From Oscillospiraceae bacterium (GTDB taxonomy: Bacteria > Bacillota_A > Clostridia > Oscillospirales > Oscillospiraceae), in contig SVLG01000048.1 of NCBI GenBank assembly GCA_015068055.1, positions 1-16,899 of the forward strand: 16,899 bases of DNA, written 5' to 3'. Of the stretch, positions 6,545 through 14,359 are shown one piece after another. A program made the translations under genes and the position numbers. The first letter of the stretch is position 1, and each line of letters opens with the position of its first letter. The notes beneath the pieces were generated by a model. The model saw only the letters and a program-made list of their open reading frames with translations, was not told the origin of the DNA and searched no databases.

Positions 6545-9061
6545 ATGAAATACGATTTTGCGGCCATTGAAAAGAAATGGCAGGATAAGTGGACGGAGAG
6601 CAAGGCTTTTGCCGCCGTCAACGGCGACACCACCCGCCCCAAGTGGTTCGGTCTGGTAGAGTTTCCGTATCCCAGCGCCGCCGGTCTCCATGTGGGCCAT
6701 CCCCGTCCCTACACCGCTATGGACGTTATCGCCCGTAAGCGCCGCATGGACGGCTACAACGTGCTGCTGCCCATTGGTTACGATGCCTTTGGTCTGCCCA
6801 CCGAGAACTTTGCCATCAAGAACCATGTGCATCCCCGCACCGTTACCGAGCAGAACGTGGCAAACTTCACCCGTCAGCTCCACATGCTGGGCTACTCCTT
6901 CGACTGGGATCGTGTGACCAACACCACCGACCCCTCCTACTACAAGTGGACCCAGTGGATCTTCCTGCAGCTTTTCAAGAACGGTCTCGCCTATAAGAGC
7001 CGTATGCCCGTGAACTGGTGCACCTCCTGCAAGTGCGTCCTCGCCAACGAAGAAGTGGTGGAAGGCGTCTGCGAGCGCTGCGGCGCTCCCGTGGTCCGCA
7101 GGGAGAAGAGCCAGTGGATGCTGAAGATCACCGAGTACGCCCAGAAGCTCATCGACGGCCTTGATACCGTGGACTTTCTGGACCGCGTCAAGACCCAGCA
7201 GCGCAACTGGATCGGCCGCTCCACCGGCGCGGAAGTGAACTTCCACACCACCGAGGGCGATGTCCTCTGCGTGTATACCACTCGCTGCGATACCCTTTTC
7301 GGTGCTACTTACATGGTCATTGCCCCCGAGCATGAGTGTGTGGCCAAATGGGCGGAGAAAATTGAGAACTATGCCGAGGTGGAAGCCTATGTCCGTAAGG
7401 CTGCTTCCAAGTCTGATTTCGAGCGTACCGAGCTGGTGAAGGAAAAGACCGGCGTGGAGCTCAAGGGTGTCCGTGCCATCAACCCCGTCACCGGCGGCGA
7501 AATCCCCATCTTTATTTCCGACTATGTTCTGGCCAGCTACGGCACCGGCGCCATCATGGCCGTTCCTGCCCATGACCAGCGCGACTGGGAGTTTGCCAAG
7601 GTCTTTGGTCTGCCCATCGTGCAGGTGGTGGCCAGCGCCGACGGCGCCGAGGTGGACCTCGACAAGTGTGCCTTTGTGGACGTGGCTACCGGCGTCATGG
7701 TCAATTCCGGTTTCCTGAACGGCCTCAGCGTGGAGGACGCCATCCCCACCATGATCCGTTGGCTGGCGGACAAGGAACTGGGCCATGAGAAGGTAAACTA
7801 CAAGCTCCGCGACTGGGTCTTCTCCCGTCAGCGCTACTGGGGTGAGCCCATCCCCATCGTCAACTGCCCCAAGTGCGGCTACGTCCCCGTGCCCGAGGAT
7901 CAGCTGCCTCTGCTTCTGCCCGAGGTGGAGAGCTATGAGCTCACCGACGACGGCGAGTCCCCCATCTCCAAGATTCGCGACTGGGTGGAGACTACCTGTC
8001 CCTGCTGCGGCGGCAAGGCTGAGCGCGAGACCGACACCATGCCTCAGTGGGCCGGTTCCAGCTGGTACTTCCTGCGCTACATGGATCCCGACAACGACCA
8101 GGCTCTCGCTTCCAAGGAAGCTCTGGATTACTGGGGCCAGGTGGACTGGTACAACGGCGGTATGGAGCATACCACCCTGCATCTGCTGTACAGCCGCTTC
8201 TGGAACTGTTTCCTCCATGACATCGGCGTGGTTCCCTACGCCGAGCCCTATGCCAAGCGTACCAGCCACGGCATGATCCTGGGCAAGAACCCCCACTACG
8301 TAGGCAACTTTGAGACGCAGGAAGAGAAGGACGAGATGGTTGCCAAGTACGGCAGCGAGGCTCTCCGTCCCAGCGTCAAGATGTCCAAGTCTCTGGGCAA
8401 CGTGGTGAACCCCGACGACGTTATCCGCGAGTTCGGTGCGGACACCATGCGCCTTTACATCATGTTCATCGGCGACTTTGAGAAGACCGCCGTCTGGTCT
8501 GACGATGCCGTCCGCGGCTGCAAGCGTTTCCTTGACCGCGTCTGGAACCTGCAGGAGAAGTGCAGCGACGAGCAGGCCCAGTCTGCCAAGAACGAGCGTG
8601 CTCTCCACAAGGCCATCCGCAAGGTGGCCGATGACATCGAGGCCATGAAGTTCAACACCGCCATTGCCACTCTTATGGCTCTGGTCAACGACTTCTACAC
8701 CAACGGCTGCTCCAAGGGCGATCTGCGTACCCTCGTGCAGCTGCTGTCTCCCATCGCCCCCCATATCTGCGAGGAAATCTGGGAGAACCTTGGCTTCGCC
8801 GCGGAGGGCATGATCTGCCAGCAGAAGTGGCCCGAGTACGACGAGAGCAAGACCGTCGAGGCCACCAAGACTCTGGCGGTTCAGGTGAACGGTAAGCTCC
8901 GCTCCACCGTGGAAGTGGCTGCCGGCTGCGACAGCGAGACCGCACAGGCCGCCGCCTGTGCTGACAAGAAGATTCAGGGCTATCTGGAGGGCATGGAGAT
9001 CGTCAAGGTCATCTTTGTCCAGGACAAGCTCCTGAACCTCATCCTCAAGCCCAAGAAGTAA
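6545..9061 (+). CDS. leuS: Leucyl-tRNA synthetase
   Basis: LeuRS charges tRNA-Leu and edits mischarged norvaline or isoleucine. The 838-residue class I enzyme shows HVGH (49-52), a Cys4 zinc module (C159, C162, C176, C179), the CP1 editing domain with TTRCDT (245-250) and GTGAIMAVPAHDQRDWEFA, a second Cys-rich stretch (NCPKCG and TCPCCGG), and KMSKS (612-616). Its C terminus is the tRNA-binding and leucine-specific region. A GTG at 6530 is in frame but would add MRIEK; ATG 6545 is preferred because GAGGA lies 8 nt upstream and MKYDF is the family's usual start. Editing-site Cys248 stands where TTRPDT normally has proline. A hairpin terminator follows 5 nt after the stop. Confidence 0.98.
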   Translation: MKYDFAAIEKKWQDKWTESKAFAAVNGDTTRPKWFGLVEFPYPSAAGLHVGHPRPYTAMDVIARKRRMDGYNVLLPIGYDAFGLPTENFAIKNHVHPRTVTEQNVANFTRQLHMLGYSFDWDRVTNTTDPSYYKWTQWIFLQLFKNGLAYKSRMPVNWCTSCKCVLANEEVVEGVCERCGAPVVRREKSQWMLKITEYAQKLIDGLDTVDFLDRVKTQQRNWIGRSTGAEVNFHTTEGDVLCVYTTRCDTLFGATYMVIAPEHECVAKWAEKIENYAEVEAYVRKAASKSDFERTELVKEKTGVELKGVRAINPVTGGEIPIFISDYVLASYGTGAIMAVPAHDQRDWEFAKVFGLPIVQVVASADGAEVDLDKCAFVDVATGVMVNSGFLNGLSVEDAIPTMIRWLADKELGHEKVNYKLRDWVFSRQRYWGEPIPIVNCPKCGYVPVPEDQLPLLLPEVESYELTDDGESPISKIRDWVETTCPCCGGKAERETDTMPQWAGSSWYFLRYMDPDNDQALASKEALDYWGQVDWYNGGMEHTTLHLLYSRFWNCFLHDIGVVPYAEPYAKRTSHGMILGKNPHYVGNFETQEEKDEMVAKYGSEALRPSVKMSKSLGNVVNPDDVIREFGADTMRLYIMFIGDFEKTAVWSDDAVRGCKRFLDRVWNLQEKCSDEQAQSAKNERALHKAIRKVADDIEAMKFNTAIATLMALVNDFYTNGCSKGDLRTLVQLLSPIAPHICEEIWENLGFAAEGMICQQKWPEYDESKTVEATKTLAVQVNGKLRSTVEVAAGCDSETAQAAACADKKIQGYLEGMEIVKVIFVQDKLLNLILKPKK

Positions 9062-9066
9062 GTTTT

Positions 9067-9095
9067 AAAACGGAGCGGCATTGCCGCTCCGTTTT
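9067..9095 (+). terminator. Hairpin after leuS (terminator or attenuator)
   Basis: A perfect 13-bp inverted repeat, AAAACGGAGCGGC (9067-9079) and GCCGCTCCGTTTT (9083-9095), has a 3-nt ATT loop and ends in four T. The G+C-rich core and T-tract fit an intrinsic terminator, although the U-run is short. It begins 5 nt after leuS and ends 18 nt before the next ATG, so termination here would also control the following gene. Confidence 0.8.
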
Positions 9096-9113
9096 GCATA
9101 AGGGGAGTAGAAT

Positions 9114-9515
9114 ATGAAAGAGACAAAAACCCTGCGCCGTCATCGACTCAGCGTGGAGGGGGAGCTGCAGGAAACATACAGCGTGGAAGAAGCGCTGGAA
9201 GCCATCCAGACCATCCTTGACCGCCATGCGCCAGACTGCAAAGCGAAACTCTTTGAGAAGGAACTGGAAATCAGAAATGGCTATAAAGTGCGCTCTCGCA
9301 GCGACCGGCTGAAGATTTCCCTGATCCTCAGCCGTTGTGGTCTGACAGATCGGGAGTATGACAACCTGGCCGCCGAGTGGCTGCTGCACAATCTGGCCTA
9401 TGACTTACACCTGATGCGCGGCTCTGCCCGGCACGTAGCACTGGATTTCGGCCATAATATCCGCCGTATCGTAGATGTCTGCACCCGGGTGCTGGAAATC
9501 TTTGGGCTGGTTTAA
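9114..9515 (+). CDS. Hypothetical protein, 133 aa, unrecognised
   Basis: I do not recognise this family. The 133-residue product has no signal peptide, membrane segment or cysteine cluster. The N terminus is basic and polar (KETKTLRRHRL); residues about 24-37 and 45-52 look helical and acidic. A centre with SRSDRLKISLILSRCG is followed by a conserved-looking helical stretch rich in aromatic and His residues (WLLHNLAYDLHLM, about 88-100), ending with a hydrophobic helix. It looks like a small cytoplasmic alpha-helical protein. The SD AGGGGAG lies 7 nt before ATG 9114. No promoter fits in the 18 nt between the leuS hairpin and the start, so it is probably read through from leuS. The perR promoter begins right after its stop. 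Confidence 0.75.
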   Translation: MKETKTLRRHRLSVEGELQETYSVEEALEAIQTILDRHAPDCKAKLFEKELEIRNGYKVRSRSDRLKISLILSRCGLTDREYDNLAAEWLLHNLAYDLHLMRGSARHVALDFGHNIRRIVDVCTRVLEIFGLV

Positions 9516-9522
9516 AAAATTC

Positions 9523-9551
9523 TTGACAAAGTATAATCTCTCTGCTATTTT
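9523..9551 (+). promoter_or_regulatory. Sigma-A-type promoter of perR-rubrerythrin operon
   Basis: TTGACA (9523-9528) and TATTTT (9546-9551) are separated by 17 nt, matching a vegetative promoter with a perfect -35 and a 4/6 -10. The -10 runs into the left arm of the palindrome at 9548. An exact TATAAT at 9532-9537 lies in the spacer but has no -35 at proper distance. Confidence 0.75.
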
Positions 9552-9580
9552 AGTATTAAGATTTATTCTTAATACTAAAA
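9548..9580. promoter_or_regulatory. Palindromic operator, probable PerR/Fur-type box
   Basis: The two 13-nt arms, TTTTAGTATTAAG-like on the left (9548-9560) and its complement on the right (9568-9580), are a perfect inverted repeat around the A+T-rich 7-nt centre ATTTATT. It overlaps the -10 and probable transcription start of perR and stops at its SD. This is the place and shape expected for autoregulation by a dimeric Fur-family repressor. The sequence is not a close copy of the Bacillus PerR box, so the assignment rests on position and symmetry. Confidence 0.7.
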
Positions 9581-9592
9581 AGGAGGGCCTGA

Positions 9593-9976
9593 ATGCGAAG
9601 TCAGAAACAGATGATTTTGGACGTAATCCGTTCCTCTCATGAGCACATGACCGCCGACCAGATCTACATGGCAGCCAAACAGGAAAACCCCGGCATCGCC
9701 ATGGGTACGGTTTATCGCAATCTCTCGCTGCTGGCGGATGCAGGAGAGATCGTCCGGGTGGAACGCCCCGGCGAGGCCACGCGCTTTGACAAGACCCTCA
9801 AAAGTCATGAGCATATTGTCTGTCAGCGCTGTGGCAGCATGAAAGATGTGCAGGTGGAGAAGGATCTGCTGGTCTATCTCCGGGAACGGACAGGGGAGGA
9901 TGTGCTGCGCTGCTGCCTCACCATGGAGTATATTTGCCCCATCTGCCGGGAAAAAGAAAACGAGATCAATCATTAA
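9593..9976 (+). CDS. perR: Fur-family peroxide-sensing regulator, PerR type
   Basis: This 127-residue metalloregulator has a winged-helix DNA-binding domain (GTVYRNLSLLADAGEI, 38-53) and a C-terminal dimerisation/metal domain. All five regulatory-metal ligands of Bacillus PerR have equivalents at identical spacing: H18, D66, H72, H74 and D85. The structural Zn site is C77/C80 and C115/C118. Oxidation of the histidines by peroxide would release repression. A rubrerythrin gene follows in the same operon, which supports PerR over an iron- or zinc-responsive Fur/Zur. The start is fixed: an in-frame TGA sits immediately upstream and AGGAGGG lies 5 nt before the ATG. Compared with Bacillus PerR the protein lacks about 19 N-terminal residues. 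Confidence 0.88.
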   Translation: MRSQKQMILDVIRSSHEHMTADQIYMAAKQENPGIAMGTVYRNLSLLADAGEIVRVERPGEATRFDKTLKSHEHIVCQRCGSMKDVQVEKDLLVYLRERTGEDVLRCCLTMEYICPICREKENEINH

Positions 9977-9993
9977 CGTAGGAGGAAATGAAT

Positions 9994-10530
9994 ATGGAAC
10001 TGAAGAACAGCAAGACCTTTGAAAACCTGGCTGCCGCCCTTGCCGGTGAGTCTATGGCCCGCAACAAGTATGACTGGTTTGCCAGCCGCGCCAAGAAAGA
10101 CGGCTATGAGCAGATCGCCGCCATCTTTGCCGCCACGGCTCTCAACGAGAAGGAGCACGCCAAGATGTGGTTCAAGTATATGGAAGATGGCATCCCCGGC
10201 ACCGAGAAATGTCTTGAAATGGCTGCCGAGGGCGAGAACTACGAGTGGACCGACATGTATGCCGAGTTTGCCCGGGTTGCCCACGAGGAGGGCTTTGAGG
10301 AGATCGCCAGGAAGTTTGAACTGGTCGCGGCCGTGGAGAAGGAGCATGAGGAGCGTTACCGCAAGCTGCTGGAGAACCTCCGCGAGGCGAAGGTCTTTGA
10401 GCGCGAGGATCAGCAGTTCTGGGTCTGCCGCAACTGTGGCCATGTCCACGTGGGCAAGGAAGCGCCCGAACTCTGCCCCACCTGCAACCATCCCAAGGCC
10501 TATTTTGAAATCAAGGCTACCAATTACTGA
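9994..10530 (+). CDS. rbr: Rubrerythrin
   Basis: Rubrerythrin reduces hydrogen peroxide in anaerobes using a di-iron site fed by a rubredoxin-like iron centre. The 178-residue protein has a four-helix ferritin-like domain with ligands E19, E52, H55, E84, E115 and H118, and a C-terminal rubredoxin domain CRNCGH...CPTCNH (C145, C148, C161, C164). Where Desulfovibrio rubrerythrin has the redox-mobile Glu97, this one has Asp (D87, in YEWTDMY). An in-frame ATG at 9988 is only 2 nt from the GGAGG, whereas ATG 9994 is 8 nt away and gives the usual MELK start, so 9994 is chosen. It follows perR by 17 nt and ends at a strong hairpin. Confidence 0.96.
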   Translation: MELKNSKTFENLAAALAGESMARNKYDWFASRAKKDGYEQIAAIFAATALNEKEHAKMWFKYMEDGIPGTEKCLEMAAEGENYEWTDMYAEFARVAHEEGFEEIARKFELVAAVEKEHEERYRKLLENLREAKVFEREDQQFWVCRNCGHVHVGKEAPELCPTCNHPKAYFEIKATNY

Positions 10531-10538
10531 GATAAGCA

Positions 10539-10568
10539 AACCCGCCGGAGGACTTCCTCCGGCGGGTT
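10539..10568. terminator. Hairpin terminator after rubrerythrin, possibly bidirectional
   Basis: A perfect 14-bp inverted repeat, AACCCGCCGGAGGA (10539-10552) with its complement at 10555-10568, starts 9 nt after the rubrerythrin stop. The + strand tail is only TTAATA, whereas the - strand reads GGGTTTGCTTATC, so termination may serve both strands. The right arm overlaps the stop codon of the minus-strand 48-aa ORF. Confidence 0.8.
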
Positions 10569-10713
10569 AATACGTTGACTCGTCCATAAAGATTTCCTCC
10601 GCCTCCTTCTGCGCTTGCATTAGGAGGAATTTTATTGCCGCTATGTCCTTTTCCTTCAGCGCATCCGTAATGACATTGAAAAGCAGCAGATAAGCTTTGC
10701 GGTAGAGATTCAT
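10567..10713 (-). CDS. Small 48-aa protein of unknown function, divergent from the RHH gene
   Basis: This short minus-strand frame starts at ATG (10713-10711) with GGAGACG 5 nt upstream and ends in TAA inside the hairpin shared with rubrerythrin. The product starts MNLYRKAYLLLFN, continues ITDALKEKDIAAIKFLL and ends acidic (KEAEEIFMDESTY). It looks like two amphipathic helices, the first hydrophobic/basic, the second acidic, with no cysteine or signal sequence. A consensus sigma-A promoter (10760-10788) points straight at it, which is the strongest sign that it is real. I cannot name the family; small helical proteins of this look occur in clostridial mobile elements and prophages (recollection, not tested). 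A toxin, antitoxin or adaptor role is open. Confidence 0.6.
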   Translation of the reverse strand: MNLYRKAYLLLFNVITDALKEKDIAAIKFLLMQAQKEAEEIFMDESTY

Positions 10714-10731
10714 TTTATCGTCTCCATTATG

Positions 10732-10799
10732 CGTCAAAACTTCGTCAATTTTACTATAGATTATAATCTGACGCTAAACTTCTGTCAATACTTCGTCAA
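10732..10799. repeat. Pair of 17-bp direct repeats (probable operators) flanking the promoter
   Basis: CGTCAAAACTTCGTCAA (10732-10748) and TGTCAATACTTCGTCAA (10783-10799) match at 15 of 17 positions and start exactly 51 bp apart. Each contains two GTCAA units 11 bp apart. One copy overlaps the -35 of the minus-strand promoter, and the other lies in its 5' leader. Inverted companions TGACGC (10769-10774) and TGACAG (10805-10810) mirror the first six bases of each block. The layout suits a dimer-of-dimers RHH repressor, probably the adjacent 54-aa protein. Confidence 0.7.
10760..10788 (-). promoter_or_regulatory. Consensus sigma-A promoter for the 48-aa minus-strand ORF
   Basis: On the minus strand, TTGACA (complement of 10783-10788) and TATAAT (complement of 10760-10765) are separated by exactly 17 nt, a full match to the vegetative consensus. 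The -10 sits in the 12-bp palindrome AGATTATAATCT (10758-10769), so TATAAT can also be read on the + strand at 10762-10767, but no good -35 lies upstream of it in that direction. Confidence 0.8.
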
Positions 10800-10811
10800 A
10801 GAGGTGACAGA

Positions 10812-10976
10812 ATGAAGGATAATTTAAGCCGTTATACATTGCGGGTGGAGCAGGAGCTTTTGGATAAGCTCGGCTATATTGCCGAATACGAAGGCCGAAC
10901 GAAAAATAAAGAGCTGGAACAGATGATCAAAAAGCGTATAGCCGATTTTGAGCGCGAACACGGTGAGATCGAATAA
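10812..10976 (+). CDS. Small ribbon-helix-helix (Arc-like) DNA-binding protein, 54 aa
   Basis: This 54-residue protein begins MKDNLSRYTLRVEQELLDKL. RYTLRV (7-12) fits the beta strand of an Arc/MetJ-type RHH fold, followed by helix A (EQELLDKLGYIAEYEG, 13-28) and helix B (RTKNKELEQMIKKRIADFERE, from 29). The turn GRTKNKE between the helices is typical of Arc-family repressors. ATG 10812 has GAGGTG 5 nt upstream. No partner ORF follows on the same strand; the neighbour is the divergent 48-aa gene, with two likely operator blocks between. Inference: it represses its own and the divergent promoter. It could also be an antitoxin-like regulator without a recognised toxin. Confidence 0.75.
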   Translation: MKDNLSRYTLRVEQELLDKLGYIAEYEGRTKNKELEQMIKKRIADFEREHGEIE

Positions 10977-11011
10977 CCGTAGGGGCGAGCATGGCTCGTC
11001 CCAATCCCCCC
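10977..11011. repeat. Hairpin repeat between the RHH gene and the alaS promoter
   Basis: GGGGCGAGC (10982-10990) pairs with GCTCGTCCC (10994-11002) through a 9-bp stem with one G-U and an ATG loop, preceded by CCGTA and followed by a C-run. No T-tract follows, so it is a poor intrinsic terminator. GTAGGGGCG-type hairpins recur as intergenic repeats in related genomes (recollection, not tested). No other copy is visible in this window. Confidence 0.5.
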
Positions 11012-11012
11012 C

Positions 11013-11040
11013 TTGACAACGCCGGATTTTATGATAAAAT
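11013..11040 (+). promoter_or_regulatory. Promoter of the alaS T-box transcript
   Basis: TTGACA (11013-11018) and TAAAAT (11035-11040) lie 16 nt apart, with a perfect -35 and a 5/6 -10. Transcription would begin near 11047, just before the T-box stem I. Confidence 0.75.
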
Positions 11041-11054
11041 AACTGAGTTATTTG

Positions 11055-11284
11055 GCTTTGACGAAGACGAGTCGGTTCATTGGGATTCACAGAGAGAGGG
11101 GAGAGGCTGAGAGCCCCTTATCGCCATGCCCGGCAGCCATCTTTCGAGCCTCCGCGCGAAGAGCGCGGCGCGTTGCCTGCGTTACCGGGCGCATGAGATG
11201 CGGCCATTTTGCGGCCGTAATCAGGGTGGTACCGCGTGGAAGTGTTTCCCCGCCCCTGTCTTTTGACAGGGGCGTTTTATTTTT
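11055..11284 (+). promoter_or_regulatory. T-box leader (tRNA-Ala-responsive) controlling alaS
   Basis: The canonical T-box sequence AGGGTGGTACCGCG lies at 11223-11236, directly before a terminator. This RNA senses uncharged tRNA: specifier-codon pairing plus acceptor-end binding favours the antiterminator and lets alaS be transcribed. Stem I appears to start near GACGAAGA (11060-11067), pairing with TCTTTCG (11140-11146). GCC at 11136-11138, followed by A, is the best specifier (alanine). A second GCC at 11123-11125 cannot be excluded. Further hairpins are CCGCGC/GCGCGG (11152-11168) and CGGCC/GGCCG (11201-11217). Stem I geometry was inferred by eye. Confidence 0.92.
11251..11284 (+). terminator. 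T-box regulated intrinsic terminator
   Basis: CGCCCCTGTC (11251-11260), a TTTT loop and GACAGGGGCG (11265-11274) form a perfect 10-bp stem followed by TTTTATTTTT. It forms when tRNA-Ala is charged, stopping transcription before alaS. Confidence 0.92.
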
Positions 11285-11307
11285 GCAAACAAATTTGGAG
11301 GTCATAT

Positions 11308-13947
<2,640 letters not shown>

Positions 13948-13961
13948 AGGAGAAGAAAACC

Positions 13962-14303
13962 ATGTCCGATTGCCTTTTCTGTAAGATCATCGCCGGGGAC
14001 ATTCCCTCTTCCAAGGTCTACGAGGATGAGTATGTTTACGCCTTCCGTGACATCGCCCCCCAGGCTCCCACCCACATCCTCGTGGTGCCCAAGGCCCACA
14101 TCGCCTCTGTGGCGGAGCTGACGGCGGAAAACTCCGTCCATGCCGCCCGCTGTCTGGAGGCCGTGGCCCGCATCGCCGAGAGCGAGGGTCTCACCGGCGG
14201 CTACCGCGTGATTTCCAACTGCGGCGCCGATGCCGGCCAGACCGTCCACCACCTGCACTTCCATATCCTCGGCGGCAAAAAGCTCGACGAGAAAATGGCC
14301 TGA
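13962..14303 (+). CDS. HIT-family nucleotide hydrolase (HinT-like)
   Basis: Histidine-triad proteins of the HinT branch hydrolyse adenosine phosphoramidates and aminoacyl-adenylates in the cytoplasm. The 113-residue protein is of family length. It has CLFCKIIAGDIPS at the N terminus (C4, C7), FRDIAPQAPTHILVVPK (28-44) and the catalytic HLHFHIL (H97, H99, H101) after N87. It follows alaS with AAAGGAG about 7 nt before ATG, so it is co-transcribed. Acting on aminoacyl-AMP would make functional sense next to a tRNA synthetase, but that link is inference. The operon ends at the palindromic terminator starting 8 nt after its stop. Confidence 0.95.
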   Translation: MSDCLFCKIIAGDIPSSKVYEDEYVYAFRDIAPQAPTHILVVPKAHIASVAELTAENSVHAARCLEAVARIAESEGLTGGYRVISNCGADAGQTVHHLHFHILGGKKLDEKMA

Positions 14304-14310
14304 AACCAAT

Positions 14311-14346
14311 AAAAAATTCCCTGACCGATCGGTCAGGGAATTTTTT
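14311..14346. terminator. Perfect palindromic bidirectional terminator
   Basis: This is a 36-nt perfect palindrome: each arm has six A, then TTCCCTGACC and GA, and its complement follows without a break. RNA from either strand forms a G+C-rich stem ending in a U-run of six or more. It separates the convergent HIT (+) and ABC-ATPase (-) genes. Confidence 0.93.
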
Positions 14347-14359
14347 TATGAGTGAAAAC

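Noticed and set aside
6470..8764. 764-codon open frame on the minus strand opposite leuS
   Set aside because: Shadow frame caused by the G+C-biased third positions of leuS; the peptide is low-complexity (Val/Gly/His/Leu-rich) with no motif, and the leuS motifs on the + strand are decisive.
10714..10811. CRISPR-like repeats in the divergent intergenic region
   Set aside because: Only two 17-bp copies with no third unit and no cas genes; promoter-flanking placement points to operators.
11058..11066. TTGACGAAG in T-box stem I, identical to the core of the RHH operator repeats
   Set aside because: It lies within the stem I base, where GACGAAGA is needed for pairing; a single 9-mer match is probably chance.
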